A stretch of 64,000 bases of DNA from Betaproteobacteria bacterium (GTDB taxonomy: Bacteria > Pseudomonadota > Gammaproteobacteria > Burkholderiales > Burkholderiaceae_C), in NCBI GenBank assembly GCA_009919175.1, contig RGCL01000007.1, positions 1 to 64,000 of the forward strand, given 5' to 3'. How positions within the stretch are numbered: position 1 is the stretch's first letter; every line of letters begins with the position of its first letter. Positions 20,355 through 29,900 of this stretch are shown here, piece by piece. Below the pieces are notes generated by a model. It was not told the DNA's origin. It searched no databases and worked only from the letters and a program-made list of their open reading frames with translations. Both the position numbers and the translations under genes were made by a program.

Positions 20355-21704
20355 ATGACCCTCTTCTCATTGATCTTCACGACATTGATTTTTTCAGCGA
20401 TCAGCCTCACGCTGGTGCCTGAATGGGGGGTGCTTGGGGCATTGCTGGTGGGCACCTGGTTGGGTTGCCTGACCTGCCTTTTTTTGCAATGGCGAAGCCA
20501 TCAAAAGTTCATGAGGTGGCTGAGGTCTCCTTCAGAAGACACCGAGGGGGTCACTTCCCAACCATGGCGAGAGGTCAGTGAGCGAATCCTAAGACTTCGT
20601 AGAGACCACAAGCAGCAGATTCAGGCCAGCGACGATCGAATCCACCATTTCTTTGAAGCAATCCAAGCCTCGCCAAATGGTGTGGTGTTACTGGATGAGC
20701 AAGGTCGCATTGAATGGTGCAACCTCATGGGCGCAGAGCATTGGAGCATCGATCTTCATCGTGATCACCAGCAATTGATTGGCAATCTACTGCGAGACCC
20801 ACAATTTCTCAAACTGATTCAATCCAACGCCAGCGAGCCTGTCATCATGCAAGCAAGGGGGTCGGCTTTGAATTCTCGCCGCCGGATCTCTGTCCAAAAA
20901 TTTGCTTATGGAGCGGGTCGCGTATTGCTTTTGAGCACAGATGTCACTCAAATCGAATTGGCAGAGTCCATGCGCCAGCAGTTTGTTGCCAATGTGTCCC
21001 ATGAGATTCGAACGCCGCTGACAGTCATTCTTGGCTTGATTGAGTCTTTGAGAAATTTACCGTTATCTCAAGAGGAAAAAAATAAATATCTACTGATGCT
21101 TCAAGAGCATGCTTCAAGGATGAATTTGCTGGTCACAGACTTACTGACCCTGTCAAAGCTCGAAGGTACGCCGATTCCCACCCCCAAGGAGCAATTTGAT
21201 CTCAAAGCGATGTTGCAGGAGGCCATGTCACTTGCGAACTCTTTGACGCAGTCCCAGTTCTCTCAAAATCCGCACTCCATTCAGTTTGAATGGGCATGGC
21301 CGGCAGAAAGCGCTTTATTCTGGGGTAATCGCAGTGAGATGCTCAGCGCGGTGACCAATCTACTGAACAATGCCATCCGTTATTCGACCCCAGGAACAGC
21401 CATTCGTCTATCTGTTCACGCCATGCCTGAGGACTTAGTTGGTATTGCCGTGATGGATCAAGGCGTTGGCATTCCGCCTGAGCACATCCCTAGGCTTAGC
21501 GAACGCTTTTATCGAGTGGATTCCAGTCGATCCAGAGAATCCGGCGGTACTGGTCTGGGTCTGGCCATTGTCAAGCACATTGTTCAACGGCATGAGGGTC
21601 AACTGGTCATCACCAGCCAATTTGGCGTTGGCTCATGTTTTACGCTGTGTTTTTCCAAGAGCAGATTGGTCAATAGCACGAATGAGCAGCCCTCCAAGGG
21701 CTAA
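20355..21704 (+). CDS. phoR: Phosphate-sensing histidine kinase PhoR
   Basis: Sensor kinase for PhoB. The 449-residue protein has two N-terminal membrane segments (about 1-45) with little periplasm between them, a linker and PAS-like region (GVVLLDEQGRIEWCN), then the kinase core: H box VSHEIRTPL with His216, N box NLLNNAIRYS, G1 DQGVGIP, F box ERFYRVD and G2 GGTGLGL. ATG 20355 is chosen because the hydrophobic segment starts directly after it. Its last 72 bases overlap the end of the opposite-strand MATE gene. Confidence 0.94.
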   Translation: MTLFSLIFTTLIFSAISLTLVPEWGVLGALLVGTWLGCLTCLFLQWRSHQKFMRWLRSPSEDTEGVTSQPWREVSERILRLRRDHKQQIQASDDRIHHFFEAIQASPNGVVLLDEQGRIEWCNLMGAEHWSIDLHRDHQQLIGNLLRDPQFLKLIQSNASEPVIMQARGSALNSRRRISVQKFAYGAGRVLLLSTDVTQIELAESMRQQFVANVSHEIRTPLTVILGLIESLRNLPLSQEEKNKYLLMLQEHASRMNLLVTDLLTLSKLEGTPIPTPKEQFDLKAMLQEAMSLANSLTQSQFSQNPHSIQFEWAWPAESALFWGNRSEMLSAVTNLLNNAIRYSTPGTAIRLSVHAMPEDLVGIAVMDQGVGIPPEHIPRLSERFYRVDSSRSRESGGTGLGLAIVKHIVQRHEGQLVITSQFGVGSCFTLCFSKSRLVNSTNEQPSKG

Positions 21705-22997
21705 ACCAGAGATCATCATGGCGATGGCACTGCAATACCAAAATGAGCTGGGATCATTGGAGAGTGCCGTTTGCTGGCTTCCATAAGCCAGTTGGTAACC
21801 CCCCATCAAGCCCACTCCCCAAAGTGTTGCGGTATAGACCAGCATGGGAGTCCAGGTGACGCGAAGCGAGCGAAGCAAGAAAAACCCCATCACTTGCAAT
21901 GCGTCTCCTAGGTGAAAGAAACCCACTAACACAAGCATTTCCGAGGCTTTTGAGGTAACCATGTCCTGCGATGAAAAAAGCTGGGCAATGAGGGTGCTCC
22001 CCAACCAGAAAATTGACGCTGTCGCCAGGCCAAGACGGATGATCCAAGCGTAGGCAATGTGCAAAACCTCACGGGCATGCCCTGTCTCCTTGGCGCCTAT
22101 CCAGTAACTGAAGCGTGCACTGGCAGCAACCGACAACGCCATGGGGATCATGAAAATGAAGGCGGCCATGCTGGCTGCAATTTGATGGCTGGCCGTTGCG
22201 CTGGGCCCCATGCGAGCAATGAACAAAGCCATCATGGTGAACGAACTGACCTCAACCGCAGAGGTGATGGCGTTGGGGATGCCCAGGCGAATGATTTCAC
22301 GGATGCCAGACCAATCAATCCTCCATTTCTGCTTGAAAAAATCAAACTGAATGAATGCCTCGTGATGCGTGAAAGCCCACGCTGCAAAGGCAAGCATGAT
22401 GGATTGAATCAGCAGGGTTGACAATGCGCAACCCATCAATCCCATTGGGGTGAGTCCCCAGCCGCCAAATGTGAACCACATGGCGAGCGGAACTTTCAAT
22501 ATCAGCGCCAAGATTTGAATCTTGGTCACCAGCTGGGGGGTTCCAAGGCTTTGGCAGAGCGAAGCGAACAATCGAAAGAGCAACACCAAGGGCAGATTCA
22601 TGGCCATGAAGAGGAGGTAGTCTTTGGCCAAGGCTTGAGGTTGCTCAGGCACTTGCGTTAATCGCATCAGGGCATCTGGAAAGCATAAGGCCAGCGCACC
22701 TGCTATGGATAAAGCCAGCCAGATCCAGCAAGACTGTATGACCAATTGGGCCAATTTGGATTGACGGCCTGCACCCAGGTGCTCGGAAAAAATGGGCAAG
22801 GTGACCTGGAGTACGGCCATCAAGGTCACGTAAATGGTGATGTAAATCGATGTCCCGATGGACAAGGCAGCCAGCGCATCCGTGTCATATCTGCCAGCAA
22901 CAGCTGCATCAATCAAACCAAAGGACATCACCGCCCATTGACCCCATAAGATGGTCATGGCATGTTTGAGAATGCTTCGACTCTCGGACTTCATCAT
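21633..22997 (-). CDS. MATE family efflux transporter
   Basis: A 454-residue membrane protein of the multidrug and toxic compound extrusion family (MOP superfamily), probably a cation-coupled exporter in the inner membrane. About 12 hydrophobic segments are visible. Landmarks are WGQWAVMSFGLIDAAVAGRYD in segment 1, the related repeat of the second half (LGIPNAITSAVEVSSFTMMALF) and the loop ASHQIAASMAAF. The start overlaps the upstream GT-C-like gene by one base (TGATG), so the two are coupled. The substrate is unknown: it could export a drug, a metabolite or, given its partner, a lipid-linked product. Confidence 0.88.
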   Translation of the reverse strand: MMKSESRSILKHAMTILWGQWAVMSFGLIDAAVAGRYDTDALAALSIGTSIYITIYVTLMAVLQVTLPIFSEHLGAGRQSKLAQLVIQSCWIWLALSIAGALALCFPDALMRLTQVPEQPQALAKDYLLFMAMNLPLVLLFRLFASLCQSLGTPQLVTKIQILALILKVPLAMWFTFGGWGLTPMGLMGCALSTLLIQSIMLAFAAWAFTHHEAFIQFDFFKQKWRIDWSGIREIIRLGIPNAITSAVEVSSFTMMALFIARMGPSATASHQIAASMAAFIFMIPMALSVAASARFSYWIGAKETGHAREVLHIAYAWIIRLGLATASIFWLGSTLIAQLFSSQDMVTSKASEMLVLVGFFHLGDALQVMGFFLLRSLRVTWTPMLVYTATLWGVGLMGGYQLAYGSQQTALSNDPSSFWYCSAIAMMISGLALGGLLIRAIDQSALGKTQRKT

Positions 22998-24700
22998 CAG
23001 CGGCGACGGAAAATCACCACATCATCATCGGTGCTCGTGAGGCTGCCTGCCAGTGTTTTGTCCTTGACCCAGACGGCGGCATCAATAGCGGATTCATTGT
23101 TATTCAGCCCATTTCGATTGGCGATGAGCAATGAGCAGGTATCGTTTTGATCCATGACCAGGGTCGACTCAATTCGATGGACGGCACCATAGTAAAGCAG
23201 ACTGGAAATTTGCTCAGCAGAGAGATTCCAGTCATATGCACATTGATGGTCGGGCATGGAGCTGGCCGCTTGCACTCCCAGTTCAGCCATGCTTCTTGAC
23301 TGGTTCAAATAGGGCAACCACAGTGTCGTCAAAAGAACCCAGCAAGTTGCTGCACCGCCAGCGGGGAGCGCCAAGCTCTTCCAGAGTGCCTCGCGGTGTC
23401 GCCCAGTTCTCCAATGAACAAGCCATAGCCAACCTACCGAGGCGAGTAATGCAATCAGAAATTGGAAAAAATGAAATTGGAGATTGAATTCAGGAATCAG
23501 TTGCTGCAGGCGATGAGAAATGACAATTGGCCACCCGGTTAGACCTGCCAGCCAAAATAACCAGATCAAAACACCTGATCCGGTGAACAACAGCATGGTG
23601 AACCAGTCAATGATGGATGACACCGAACGAGTCAGAGTGGGAAGTGCCATGGCAGCTAGGAGTGACAAAGCCGGCAAGCTTAGAAAATACCAACGATCAT
23701 TGAGACCCAGGAAGAGGGCATGAATCAATGTGCCAAGACTCATTAAGATGGGCGACAGGAGATGAACACTGGCATTCCTTGACCACCAGTGGCTACGCCA
23801 TTTCCACATGGTCCACAAAACCATGGGCCAAATAGGCCACGTGAACCAGATCAAGAGCTGTGATGCTTTGACTAACCCATGAGATTGACGCCCATAAAGT
23901 AATTGCATCAGATCGTCGTAGGACAAGGTCAACACAATCGCGATGACCGCCAGCATCAAAATTAAATGCAATAAAAATTCTTTACTTCGTTTGCCAGCAG
24001 ATCTTGACAGTGCAGATTGAAGGACAAGCATCACGGCCATCACAATGGCCAACAGGGGGGCACCAATGAAAGCCATCATCAATAAGGGGATCAAACGGCT
24101 TGCCAGCCGCGCGAGCCCGTTACCTTGAATATAGGCGGTGGAGAGCATCAGAAGACTGACGCAAAAAATCAAGGCCAAAAAAGAAGAGAACTCGTGTCCA
24201 AATTGAGAAAACCCCAATGAAGCAATCAAGGCCAGGACACTTGAATCGGCAATGGTGGTGGCATAGGAACCAGGCTTGGCTTCTCCGCCAAATGCGAACG
24301 AAACAGGCTGGGCAGAGGTGAGGCTTGCAAATCGGCGAGCTGCAAGCCAGGTCATCAACAGTGTCCCCATTAATATGAGCGCAGAGGCACACCGATAAAC
24401 GAAAAAAGCAGCGTCTGCAGTCAAATGCTTCAAGGGCAATGCAATCAACTGTGTGAAGCCAGCGGGGAATAGCAGCTGATCAAAGCCTGGATGGTTGAGT
24501 AAATCAGTCGCCGGGTGTGCTTGAGTCAGTATGAAAACCCAACCCAATTGAACAATTTCTAGTGGCTTGAAGGGCTCTCGGTCAATTAACCCGGCTAGAC
24601 AATAAACCAACGCCAATCCAATCAGAGCAACGCGAGGAAGCGTCTGCGCGGCCTGCTCAGTGACGATGGCGGGATTGGTACGAGGAAACTGGGTTTTCAC
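22997..24700 (-). CDS. Multi-pass membrane protein, GT-C/ArnT-like glycosyltransferase (tentative)
   Basis: A 567-residue protein with roughly 10-12 hydrophobic segments and a C-terminal soluble part (about 480-567). The overall plan resembles GT-C enzymes of the ArnT/PMT group (family 39), which use polyprenyl-linked sugar donors. After the first segment comes GLIDREPFKPLE, where members usually have an acidic pair (DE) in loop 1; here the pattern is divergent. The start is set at GTG 24700, because the longer reading frame would run through the bL31 gene and its terminator. It is coupled to the MATE gene. Function is inferred from architecture only. Confidence 0.6.
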   Translation of the reverse strand: MKTQFPRTNPAIVTEQAAQTLPRVALIGLALVYCLAGLIDREPFKPLEIVQLGWVFILTQAHPATDLLNHPGFDQLLFPAGFTQLIALPLKHLTADAAFFVYRCASALILMGTLLMTWLAARRFASLTSAQPVSFAFGGEAKPGSYATTIADSSVLALIASLGFSQFGHEFSSFLALIFCVSLLMLSTAYIQGNGLARLASRLIPLLMMAFIGAPLLAIVMAVMLVLQSALSRSAGKRSKEFLLHLILMLAVIAIVLTLSYDDLMQLLYGRQSHGLVKASQLLIWFTWPIWPMVLWTMWKWRSHWWSRNASVHLLSPILMSLGTLIHALFLGLNDRWYFLSLPALSLLAAMALPTLTRSVSSIIDWFTMLLFTGSGVLIWLFWLAGLTGWPIVISHRLQQLIPEFNLQFHFFQFLIALLASVGWLWLVHWRTGRHREALWKSLALPAGGAATCWVLLTTLWLPYLNQSRSMAELGVQAASSMPDHQCAYDWNLSAEQISSLLYYGAVHRIESTLVMDQNDTCSLLIANRNGLNNNESAIDAAVWVKDKTLAGSLTSTDDDVVIFRRR

Positions 24701-24711
24701 ACGCTTGGGGC

Positions 24712-24743
24712 AAAAAAAAAGCAGCCAGGACGAGCCGGGCTGC
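24712..24743 (-). terminator. Intrinsic terminator of rpmE2
   Basis: On the minus strand, GCAGCC (24743-24738) pairs with GGCTGC (24726-24721) across an 11-base loop, followed by nine Ts (24720-24712). It lies between the bL31 stop and the GTG start of the membrane gene, only 11 bases from that start. Confidence 0.85.
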
Positions 24744-24764
24744 CGGGCACGAATGCCTTGAATC

Positions 24765-25022
24765 TTACTTGCTGGTGTTGCGGTTGTAACGATTGCGGAA
24801 TTTCTCAACACGACCGCCCAAAGAGTCAACAGACTTCTGGGTGCCCGTATAGAAGGGATGAGATTCGCTGGAGGTATCCAGCTTGAACAAGGGGAGCTCG
24901 CGACCATCGTCCAGTTTGATGGTTTCCTTGGCATTGACGCAAGAGCGCGTCACAAACTGGAAACCGTTAGACAAATCGACAAAGCAGACGTCGCGGTAAT
25001 TGGGGTGAATGCCTTCTTTCAT
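24765..25022 (-). CDS. rpmE2: 50S ribosomal protein bL31, type B
   Basis: An 85-residue ribosomal protein bL31. MKEGIHPNYRDVCFVDLSNGFQF and SSESHPFYTGTQKSVDSLGGRVEKFRNRY are typical of the longer type B form with the internal insertion. Two cysteines remain (12 and 28), but the full four-cysteine zinc ribbon of type A is absent, so it should be zinc-independent. GGAG precedes the ATG. The leader carries a boxA-like element (see findings). It follows rho on the same strand. Confidence 0.95.
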   Translation of the reverse strand: MKEGIHPNYRDVCFVDLSNGFQFVTRSCVNAKETIKLDDGRELPLFKLDTSSESHPFYTGTQKSVDSLGGRVEKFRNRYNRNTSK

Positions 25023-25068
25023 GGTGACTCCTGATGAGTAGCCAGCGCATGCTCTGCGCCACTTTCTC

Positions 25069-25090
25069 TGTTAAAGAACAATACATTATG
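25069..25090 (-). promoter_or_regulatory. -10-like hexamer and boxA-like element in rpmE2 leader
   Basis: On the minus strand, CATAAT (25090-25085) is followed by TGTTCTTTAACA (25080-25069), one base different from the E. coli rrn boxA antitermination element TGCTCTTTAACA. It lies about 50 bases upstream of the bL31 start. If CATAAT is the -10, transcription would begin within the boxA copy, so an upstream start or read-through from rho would be needed to include all of it. Confidence 0.45.
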
Positions 25091-25106
25091 CCACTTTTTG
25101 AGGCAT

Positions 25107-26369
25107 TTAACCTCCGCGTCGCATCAAATCAAAGAAGTCCACATTGTTTTTGGTCGACTTCATGTTTTTGAGCATCAATTCCATGGATTCAATTTCATCC
25201 ATGTTGTAGATGAATTGGCGAAGAATTCGGGTCTTTTGCAGTATTTCGGGAGCCAGCAAGAGTTCCTCTCGGCGGGTACCGCTGCGGTTGAGTTGGATGG
25301 CAGGGAAGACTCGTTTTTCATAGAGTCGGCGATCCAGGTGGATTTCGCTGTTACCGGTGCCCTTAAATTCTTCAAAAATCACTTCGTCCATGCGGCTACC
25401 GGTGTCAACAAGCGCAGTAGCAATGATGGTCAAGGAACCCCCTTCTTCCACATTGCGAGCCGCACCGAAAAAGCGTTTGGGGCGTTGCAGGGCGTTGGAA
25501 TCCACCCCACCGGTGAGAACTTTGCCAGAGCTTGGGACGACATTGTTGTAGGCGCGCGCAAGTCGAGTGATGGAGTCCAAAAGAATCACGACATCCATTT
25601 TTAATTCAACCAGCCGTTTTGCGCGTTCGATCACCATTTCGGCCACATGGACATGGCGTGCGGCAGGCTCGTCAAAGGTCGAAGCAATGACTTCGGCCCT
25701 CACACTGCGTTGCATTTCTGTCACTTCTTCAGGACGTTCGTCCACCAGCAAGACCATCATGTGGCAGTCGGGGTAATTTGCTGTGATGGCATGGGCAATG
25801 TGCTGCATCATGACTGTTTTGCCACTCTTGGGTGGAGCGACCAGCAAGGCACGTTGACCCTTACCGATAGGAGCAATGATGTCGATGATTCGACCAGTGA
25901 TGTTCTCTTCGCTCTTGATGTCGCGTTCCAACTTCATCTGCTCTTTGGGAAAGAGCGGGGTGAGGTTTTCGAACATGATTTTGTGTTTGTTCTGCTCAGG
26001 CAAATTGCCATTGACCTTGTCGAGTTTGGTCAGCGCAAAATAACGCTCGCCATCCTTGGGGATACGCACTTCCCCTTCAATCATGTCGCCTGTGTGCAAG
26101 TTGAAACGACGCACTTGGCTGGGACTGATGTAAATGTCGTCGGTGCTAGCGGTGTAACTTGTATCTGGGCTTCTTAAAAAGCCAAATCCATCTGGAAGGA
26201 TTTCCAGCACGCCGTCCGCAAAAACTTGCTCCCCGGCACGAGCGCGTTTTTTGATGATGGCAAACATCAACTCTTGCTTGCGCATGCGACCCGTGTTTTC
26301 GATCTCTAGCGCTTCAGCTTGAATAAGCAACTCAGAGACGTGCAAAACTTTCAGTTCGTTCAAATGCAT
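25107..26369 (-). CDS. rho: Transcription termination factor Rho
   Basis: Hexameric RNA helicase that ends transcription at C-rich unstructured RNA. The 420-residue protein has the N-terminal helical and cold-shock-like RNA-binding domains ([20 protein letters not shown]), Walker A APPKSGKT, Walker [17 protein letters not shown], the Q-loop/R-loop region ([21 protein letters not shown]) and the conserved end [12 protein letters not shown] precedes the ATG by seven bases. Its leader is strikingly C-rich and G-poor on the coding strand, which suggests Rho-dependent autoregulation. Confidence 0.98.
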   Translation of the reverse strand: MHLNELKVLHVSELLIQAEALEIENTGRMRKQELMFAIIKKRARAGEQVFADGVLEILPDGFGFLRSPDTSYTASTDDIYISPSQVRRFNLHTGDMIEGEVRIPKDGERYFALTKLDKVNGNLPEQNKHKIMFENLTPLFPKEQMKLERDIKSEENITGRIIDIIAPIGKGQRALLVAPPKSGKTVMMQHIAHAITANYPDCHMMVLLVDERPEEVTEMQRSVRAEVIASTFDEPAARHVHVAEMVIERAKRLVELKMDVVILLDSITRLARAYNNVVPSSGKVLTGGVDSNALQRPKRFFGAARNVEEGGSLTIIATALVDTGSRMDEVIFEEFKGTGNSEIHLDRRLYEKRVFPAIQLNRSGTRREELLLAPEILQKTRILRQFIYNMDEIESMELMLKNMKSTKNNVDFFDLMRRGG

Positions 26370-26384
26370 GTCAACACTCCGGGG

Positions 26385-26430
26385 AGGGAAAAGGTGAGGG
26401 TAGTAGAGAAAAGGCGACGGAGGTGCCTAA
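26385..26430 (-). promoter_or_regulatory. C-rich, G-poor rho leader (rut-like)
   Basis: Read on the minus strand, this segment of the rho 5' region is almost free of G and rich in C and T, with blocks such as CCTTTTCTC, ACCCTCACC and TTTTCCCTCC. That is the composition of a Rho utilization site. It ends about 15 bases before the rho start codon. A small hairpin, GCCC/GGGC (26437-26448), lies just upstream. Confidence 0.5.
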
Positions 26431-26471
26431 AGAAGTGCCCAGGTGGGCTAATTAAGTTCGAATATTACCGC

Positions 26472-26499
26472 AAAAAAAGCAAGATGCCCAGGCTGGGCA
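26472..26499 (-). terminator. Intrinsic terminator of trxA
   Basis: On the minus strand, TGCCC (26499-26495) pairs with GGGCA (26489-26485) around a short AGCCT loop; six bases later comes a run of seven Ts (26478-26472). It begins seven bases after the trxA stop codon and separates trxA from rho. Confidence 0.75.
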
Positions 26500-26505
26500 C
26501 CCTGT

Positions 26506-26838
26506 TCAAGAAAGATGAGCGTCAATGAATTCGGTGAGCTGCGGTTTGCTAAGAGCGCCCACTTTCGTGGCGGTCAACTGACCATCCTTGAACAGCATCA
26601 ATGTTGGGATGCCGCGAATGCCGAATTGGGCTGGGACGTTGCGGTTGTCGTCAACATTTAATTTTTTTACCAACAACTGGCCTTGCTTGCTCTTTGCCAA
26701 GTCATCTAGGGCAGGGGCAATCATTTTGCAGGGACCGCACCATTCAGCCCAAAAATCAACCAAAACAGGGATTTTTGACTGAAGAACTTCCTGTTCAAAA
26801 TTGCCATCGGAGATGTGTTGAATCAATTCGTTGGACAT
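26506..26838 (-). CDS. trxA: Thioredoxin 1
   Basis: Cytoplasmic disulfide reductase and general electron donor. The 110-residue protein has the active site WCGPC (Cys34, Cys37), the buried Asp28 in VLVDFWAEW and the cis-proline segment IRGIPTLMLFKDG. A GAGGTGAT site lies before the ATG. It lies directly upstream of rho, an arrangement also seen in E. coli, and is divergent from dnaE across 91 bases. Confidence 0.97.
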   Translation of the reverse strand: MSNELIQHISDGNFEQEVLQSKIPVLVDFWAEWCGPCKMIAPALDDLAKSKQGQLLVKKLNVDDNRNVPAQFGIRGIPTLMLFKDGQLTATKVGALSKPQLTEFIDAHLS

Positions 26839-26929
26839 GGATCACCTCGGGTTAGTCAGATTGCATTTTGTCAGAATTTGATCGGTCTGGCTTGGCAACG
26901 GTGCCTGGCGGCCATGACACAATTTGGTT

Positions 26930-29900
26930 ATGTTTGTGCATTTGCGGGTTCATTCCGAATTTTCAGTTTCTGACGGTGTCAATCGCATCGACGATTTGGT
27001 TGAGCACGCCAGCAAGTCATCACAACCTGCTCTGGCTGTCACTGATCAGTTCAATCTTTTTGGTGCTATCAAGTTTTATCAATCAGCCAGAAAAATGGGA
27101 GTCAAGCCCATTGTGGGTGCAGAGATATTGGTCCAGTCTCCTCTGAATCCATCGCTGCAAAGCCGTTTATTGCTCTTGGTCACCAGCCATCAGGGCTATT
27201 TGAATCTCTGTCAACTCCTGACCTTGCTTTGGGAGCATGCCTTGCCCTCAGGGCCGCAAGGCGTCCCTTGGTCAGAGTTGATCCTGCATTCTGACGGATT
27301 GATCGCACTCAGTGGCTTTTCAGCAGGGTGGCAGGGTGAGGCCTTGTTGAGCGAGGATCCAGCTCATGCAAAAGCAATGGCATTGGAGTTGGCCAGCACA
27401 TTTCCTCATCGGTTTTATTTAGAGGTTCAACGTGCGGGCCGTTTATCCGATGAGGCTTTGGTTGCTGCCAATGCCAAATTGGCTCAAGAATTGGGCTTGC
27501 CTTTGGTTGCCACACATCCAGTTCAATTCGGAACTCCCGAAGATCACGAGGCTCATGAAGCTCGGATATGCATCGCAGATGGGGAAATATTGGGCAACCC
27601 CAGAAGGATCAGGCGTTTTACGTCGGAAATGTACTTCAAGACCTCGCAAGAGATGCAGCAACTCTTCGAGGACTTACCTGATGCCCTCGATAACACTGTT
27701 CTCATTGCCCAGCGATGCAACCTGACCTTGTCGCTTGGAAAGCCACAGTTGCCTGACTATCCAACGCCACTCATTAATGGCAGTCCCATGCCCATCGAGG
27801 AATATTTCCGGCAGGAGTCGCATGCTGGACTTGAGCGACGATTGAATGAGCGATTCCCTTCGGTCGCTGAGCGTGACCTTGTACGGGCTGACTATCATCA
27901 GCGCCTTGATCATGAAATCTCCACCATCATCCGGATGGGATTTCCAGGCTACTTTCTCATTGTTGGCGATTTCATTCAATGGGCAAAAAACCATCATTGT
28001 CCTGTGGGTCCAGGAAGAGGGTCAGGTGCCGGATCCTTGGTGGCATATGCCTTGGGTATTACCGATTTAGATCCCATTCAATACAACTTGCTTTTTGAGC
28101 GTTTTTTGAACCCTGAGCGTGTATCAATGCCTGACTTTGACATTGATTTTTGCCAGGCTAATCGCGATCGTGTCATCGATTATGTGAAATCAAAATATGG
28201 CTCAACTGCCGTGAGCCAGATTGTCACGTTTGGCACCATGGCCGCGAGGGCTGCCATCCGCGATGTGGGCCGTGTATTGGACATGAGCTACACCTTTTGC
28301 GATGGCATTTCTAAATTAATTCCCAATAAGCCGGGTCTGGCCATGACGATTGCCAAGGCCATGGAGGTTGAACCTGAACTCAAGTCCCGCTATTACAGGG
28401 AAGATGAGGTCCGAACATTGATCGATCTCGCTCAGAAATTGGAGGGCTTGACGAGGAATGTGGGCATGCATGCAGGTGGTGTGTTGATTGCTCCAGGCAA
28501 GTTGACAGATTTTTGTCCGCTCTACAAGCAACCAGGCAGTGATTCTGTCGTGAGTCAATTTGACAAGGACGACGTCGAAGCTGCAGGCTTGGTGAAATTC
28601 GATTTCTTGGGATTGGCGACGCTGACCATCCTAGAGATGGCTAAAAACATGATCACTGATCGCCATCCTCAAGGCCAGGAGTTCCGACTAGAAAATATTC
28701 CTCTGGATGACCCCCATACCTATGAATTGTTTGCAAAGGGGATGACAGAAGCTGTATTCCAGTTTGAAAGTCGGGGTATGCAATCCATGCTCAAGGATGC
28801 CAAGCCTTCAAGACTCGAAGACTTGATTGCATTGAATGCCTTGTATCGCCCAGGTCCAATGGATCTGATTCCAAGCTTCATCGCAAGAAAGCACGGTCGT
28901 GAAGCGGTAACCTATCCGCATCAAATGGTAGAGACTGTGCTTTCAGAGACCTACGGCATCATGGTCTATCAAGAGCAGGTCATGCAAACAGCCCAAGTCC
29001 TTGGTGGTTATTCTTTGGGTGGTGCTGATTTGCTCAGGCGAGCCATGGGTAAAAAGAAGCCTGAGGAAATGGCGCAGCACCGTGAGATTTTCAGAGCAGG
29101 TGCCTTGAAAAATGGGTTGTCGGTTGCGCAAGCTGATGAGGTGTTTGACCTCATGGAGCGTTTTGCAGGATATGGATTCAATAAGTCCCATGCTGCTGCG
29201 TACTCGCTACTCGCCTATCAAACGGCATGGTTGAAAGTTCATCACACGGCAGAATTTTTTGCTGCCAACATGACTGTGGAGATGGACAACACCGATAAGC
29301 TCAAAGCCCTTCATGACGATGCTTTGCGTATGGGTATCTCTTTTGAACCACCTGATGTCAATCGATGTGAGCCTGGGTTTGTGCCGGTATCAAACACTGT
29401 TATTCGATATGGTTTGTGTGCCATCAAGGGCTCCGGCGCACAAGCCATTGATGCGGTGATTGAGGAACGTAAGAGTGCTGGTCCATTCACCAGTCTTTTT
29501 GATTTCTGTGCGCGTGTAGATCGAACCAAAATTAACAAAAGAACCATCGAGGCCATGATCCGTGCGGGAGCATTTGATTCCTTGCACCTTAATCGTGCGG
29601 CACTGATTCAGTCCGTTGACCTGGCTATAGCCTTTGCGAATCAAAAGCAATCGGATCTCAATCAGGGAGGTCTCTTCGATGACGTGGGTCACGACGAATC
29701 GATCAACCGTGAACCTGATCTACCCAGCGTTGCGCCTTGGAGTTTCAGGACCCAGTTGGAACAAGAAAAAGCAGCCCTTGGATTTTATTTTTCAGGCCAT
29801 TTGTTTGATGAATACGAGAAAGAGGTGCGTCGATTTGTCAAACTCAAAATCAGCGACCTGATCGAATCTAGAGAGGCTGTTGTGGTGGCTGGCATTGCCT

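Noticed and set aside
24701-24934. N-terminal extension of the GT-C-like gene through the bL31 coding region
   Set aside because: It would cross a strong terminator and overlap a clear ribosomal protein gene on the same strand in another frame; the extra residues are not membrane-like.
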